A stretch of 64,000 nucleotides of DNA from CAVTJX01 sp963735175. GTDB taxonomy: Bacteria > Electryoneota > RPQS01. The notes beneath the pieces were generated by a model. The model ran no database searches and was not told where the DNA came from. It worked only from the letters and a program-made list of their open reading frames with translations. The position numbers and the translations under genes are program-made. Location: positions 186,001 through 250,000 of the forward strand of contig CAVTJX010000016.1 of assembly GCA_963735175.1 (NCBI GenBank), given 5' to 3'. Below, one piece after another: positions 62,054-64,000 of this stretch (position 1 is the first letter of the stretch; each line of letters begins with the position of its first letter).

Positions 62054-62833
62054 ATGATCGAAGTTAAGGATCTTCACAAGACGTTTCGCGATAAGCACGT
62101 GCTGCAGGGTGTCAATCTGCGGATTGAGACCGGCGAATCGATCACGATTATCGGACAGTCGGGCGGCGGCAAATCCGTCCTGCTCAAACACCTCATCGGC
62201 CTGCTGCTGCCGGATTCCGGCGACGTGCTGGTGGACGGGCAGACCGTTGCCCATGCCAAGCGCAAAGACCTCTACAAAACCCGCCGGAAATTCGGCGTAT
62301 TGTTCCAGGGCGCGGCGCTGTTCGATTCGATGACCGTTGCCGAGAATATCTCTTTGCCGTTGCGGTCGCATTTAAAAATGACCGAGCCGGAGATGGCCGA
62401 CCGCGTAACGGAGTGTCTTCGATTGGTCAGCCTTGACGGCACGCAGGCGCTGAAGCCGGCTGAGCTTTCCGGTGGCATGCGCAAGCGAGTCGGGCTGGCG
62501 CGGGCGATTGCGATGCAGCCGCAATATATTCTTTACGACGAACCGACGACCGGCCTTGATCCGGTCTCGGCGGATTCGATCAACGATCTGATCATCCGCA
62601 TGAATCAGGAACTGAAGGTCACCACCGTGGTCGTCACGCACGACATGGTTTCGGCGTACAAGGTCTCGGACCGGATCGTGATGATTCACGAAGGCAAGAT
62701 GATCTATTCGGGCACACCCGCGGAGACGCAGGAAACCGACAACGAGGTCGTCCACAAGTTCGTCACCGGCCAGTCTGATGAGGAGCCGCTGCGGATCGAC
62801 GCCGCCCCGCGCGTCATTACCAAATACCGCTGA
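62054..62833 (+). CDS. mlaF: MlaF-family ABC transporter ATPase
   Basis: 259 residues, intact. Walker A IIGQSGGGKSVLLKHLIG, signature LSGGMRKRVGLARAIAM, Walker B ILYDEPTTGLDPVSAD, and the switch His in TVVVTHDMVSAYKVSD. Pairs with MlaE. The MCE substrate-binding protein (MlaD), usually next, is not found here; a terminator follows. Confidence 0.94.
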   Translation: MIEVKDLHKTFRDKHVLQGVNLRIETGESITIIGQSGGGKSVLLKHLIGLLLPDSGDVLVDGQTVAHAKRKDLYKTRRKFGVLFQGAALFDSMTVAENISLPLRSHLKMTEPEMADRVTECLRLVSLDGTQALKPAELSGGMRKRVGLARAIAMQPQYILYDEPTTGLDPVSADSINDLIIRMNQELKVTTVVVTHDMVSAYKVSDRIVMIHEGKMIYSGTPAETQETDNEVVHKFVTGQSDEEPLRIDAAPRVITKYR

Positions 62834-62856
62834 TTCCGTCCCCCTGAATTACGAGC

Positions 62857-62881
62857 AAGCCCCGCTGCGCAAGCGGGGCTT
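62857..62881 (+). terminator. Terminator of the mlaEF unit
   Basis: AAGCCCCGCT (62857-62866) and AGCGGGGCTT (62872-62881), 10-bp stem, then TTGTT, 24 nt past the mlaF stop. Confidence 0.85.
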
Positions 62882-62923
62882 TTGTTATGCCCGTATTACA
62901 AACCCCGCCGAAACCGACTACCT

Positions 62924-62982
62924 GCCGCGCGGGGTCTAACGTGAGCGAGGACAACAGCATCAGGGTAAACAGGACCCCGCCG
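62924..62982 (+). repeat. Left hairpin end of the RAYT element
   Basis: GCCGCGCGGGGTCTAACG (62924-62941), 28-nt loop, CAGGACCCCGCCG (62970-62982). GCGGGGTC and GACCCCGC pair as the stem foot. Confidence 0.85.
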
Positions 62983-62998
62983 AAATCCATGATCAGCA

Positions 62999-63499
62999 TT
63001 ATGACCAGTTCTCAACCTGCACACGGGTTACGGTAACGATGCTGGGAAGTTCCTTATAAAAAAATCCCGCACTCGACCATGGATACTCGTCCATCTCCAA
63101 GATGAGCCCCTTGCGCACCGGATTCAAATGCATATAGTTCAGCTTGGTTGTAATGGCTCGAGGGCCCGGAACGAGCACATCGTCAAATCCGTCGGCCCAA
63201 AGTGTGACCGGTGGGAAGTCCCGGGGCCGGCATCTGGTTGAACTCACTTTCTTGAAATCCCGAAGGCAGCAGGAGATGTGCGGACCGTCCTCCCATTGAC
63301 GCAGCAAGACATGCAGATGGTCGGGCATCAGCACATAGCCGAGACAATCCAAATTCTGTTTTTTTCGGTATCCTTCGAGGAGCTCGAGGATTGAATTGCA
63401 GAGCTTTGGTTGCGTGAACCATTGCCCCCGGACACGAGTGACGGTGGTTACAAAGTGATCGCTACTCGCATTGGCGGACTTTGTGTGTTGACGCAGCAT
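62999..63499 (-). CDS. REP-associated tyrosine transposase (Y1, HUH)
   Basis: 166 residues, intact. The HUH metal motif is in GYVLMPDHLHVLLRQWEDG (HLH) and the nucleophilic Tyr in LNYMHLNPVRKGLI. The order H-x-H then Y-x3-NP is diagnostic of the TnpA_REP branch. It nicks and joins single strands at hairpin ends; these proteins are thought to mobilise REP sequences. Start MLRQHTKS at 63499. Confidence 0.92.
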   Translation of the reverse strand: MLRQHTKSANASSDHFVTTVTRVRGQWFTQPKLCNSILELLEGYRKKQNLDCLGYVLMPDHLHVLLRQWEDGPHISCCLRDFKKVSSTRCRPRDFPPVTLWADGFDDVLVPGPRAITTKLNYMHLNPVRKGLILEMDEYPWSSAGFFYKELPSIVTVTRVQVENWS

Positions 63500-63543
63500 G
63501 GAACTCCCAACTACGGCGATGCCTGGTGATTCTTGGCCAGTTA

Positions 63544-63602
63544 CGGCGGGGTCCTGATTGCCCCCACGCGAATCTGTCTTCTATCGTTAGACCCCGCGCG
63601 GC
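63544..63602 (-). repeat. Right hairpin end of the RAYT element
   Basis: On the minus strand this reads GCCGCGCGGGGTCTAACG (63602-63585), a 28-nt loop of different sequence, then CAGGACCCCGCCG (63556-63544). Both arms are identical to the left end and the loop length is the same. Confidence 0.85.
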
Positions 63603-63604
63603 GA

Positions 63605-64000
63605 TCAGCGCGTTACTTCCACCAGAGCGGCGCCGTCCTGGGCGACGATGCGGGTGGCGCTGGCGGGAATGGCCCACGTGCCGCCGATAGTGATCCGGGT
63701 GGGGGGGCGACCGGGAGCGGCGATGCGCAGACCCGCAAGCCGGTCGGCTACAAGCCCCGTATACACAAAATCGCTGCTGCCGGGGAAACCCGCGGGACGC
63801 GTGCCGAAACCGACCTCGATGGGCGTGGCTCCCAGCTCGAGCCGGATGTATCCAATCAACTGGGAGCCGCTGGAATCGCTTTCGAAGACGAGCGTTTGGG
63901 AGTCGCCGAGCCAACTGAAGTTCAGGACATTGTTGGTGAGGGTGTCCCGGGCGGCGGTCTCGCGGTCCAGAACTACGAGCTGGTTGTTCAGGGTAGCAAT
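63605..64000 (-). CDS. C-terminus of a protein with propeller-like beta repeats (5' part outside window)
   Basis: The last 131 residues are present, open to the window edge. Segments such as VLNFSWLGDSQTLVFESDS and RITIGGTWAIPASATRIVA look like TolB/PD40-type beta strands. No signature identifies the family. The stop at 63605 lies 3 nt from the RAYT right end, so the element sits immediately downstream. Confidence 0.55.
   Translation of the reverse strand: MATLNNQLVVLDRETAARDTLTNNVLNFSWLGDSQTLVFESDSSGSQLIGYIRLELGATPIEVGFGTRPAGFPGSSDFVYTGLVADRLAGLRIAAPGRPPTRITIGGTWAIPASATRIVAQDGAALVEVTR

Larger units (their letters stand above)
62924..63602. mobile_element. REP-associated transposase element (RAYT with inverted hairpin ends)
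   Basis: A 679-bp unit: a Y1 transposase gene bounded by two 59-nt ends in inverted orientation (62924-62982 and 63544-63602). This is the layout of RAYT genes flanked by paired REP hairpins, which belong to the IS200/IS605-related HUH superfamily. No target duplication is expected for this type. Confidence 0.8.

Noticed and set aside
62817..62999. 60-codon minus-strand ORF between mlaF and the transposase
   Set aside because: It overlaps the mlaEF terminator and the RAYT left hairpin, so a coding role is unlikely.

Overview
The window is a GC-rich (visibly about 60%) bacterial chromosome segment from a Gram-negative, diderm, uncultured-looking lineage. It carries Mla-type lipid-transport genes, a beta-barrel outer-membrane protein and many large secreted hydrolases. 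Two of these end in a FlgD/Por-type C-terminal sorting domain, and one is a gingipain-like C25 peptidase. Together these suggest the FCB supergroup (Bacteroidetes, Calditrichaeota, KSB1, Zixibacteria and relatives); a precise phylum cannot be read from this window. Several promoters fit a housekeeping sigma-70 pattern (TTGACA, 17 nt, TATATT or TATTCT).

Layout: 0-8 kb holds a truncated PAS-rich sensor, a secreted transglutaminase-like protein and a broken GH20b-domain secreted protein. 8.2-11.5 kb is an envelope/metal-stress set: Cys-rich protein, CpxP/Spy-like protein, zf-HC2 anti-sigma factor, ECF sigma factor, secreted HMA-like protein and polyferredoxin. 11.6-13.1 kb is P5C dehydrogenase. 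13.2-17.1 kb is a lower-GC island ending at the 3' side of tRNA-fMet. It encodes an AbrB-like protein, an unidentified ORF and, most notably, a prokaryotic ubiquitin-like conjugation cassette: a Ubl, an E2-like protein and a JAB/JAMM-ThiF (E1) fusion. 17.6-22.2 kb has a CBS/CorC-HlyC membrane protein, an IMPACT/YigZ protein and pyruvate phosphate dikinase. 22-33 kb is dominated by secreted proteins (M1 peptidase, C25 peptidase, CapA-like), plus a cold-shock protein and a gamma-carbonic anhydrase.

33-38 kb holds AMP nucleosidase, a POT peptide transporter with an unusual insertion and Xaa-Pro aminopeptidase. With the M1 aminopeptidase at 38-40 kb these point to peptide use. After tRNA-Gly(CCC), 40.4-43.2 kb encodes a tetrahaem cytochrome, a Tat-exported ferredoxin and an NrfD-type quinone-reactive membrane protein, preceded by a leader with a strong promoter and an intrinsic terminator. 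43.6-54 kb holds an S9 peptidase, CoaE, a subtilase, ComF, Lon and Hsp20. 54-63 kb holds a secreted EEP-family nuclease/phosphatase-like protein, TatA, a MerR-HTH/receiver regulator, a peptidase-propeller-barrel outer-membrane protein, MlaE and MlaF. The window ends in a REP-associated tyrosine transposase flanked by two inverted hairpin ends.

Assembly caveat: many genes, including housekeeping ones (lon, ppdK, pruA, mlaE), are split by single-base indels, mostly at homopolymers, while the protein reads on intact in another frame. Uncorrected long-read errors are the simplest explanation. Their density is far higher at about 13.7-18.7 kb and 5.7-6.9 kb. CDS coordinates below span the reconstructed gene, and frame breaks are stated.
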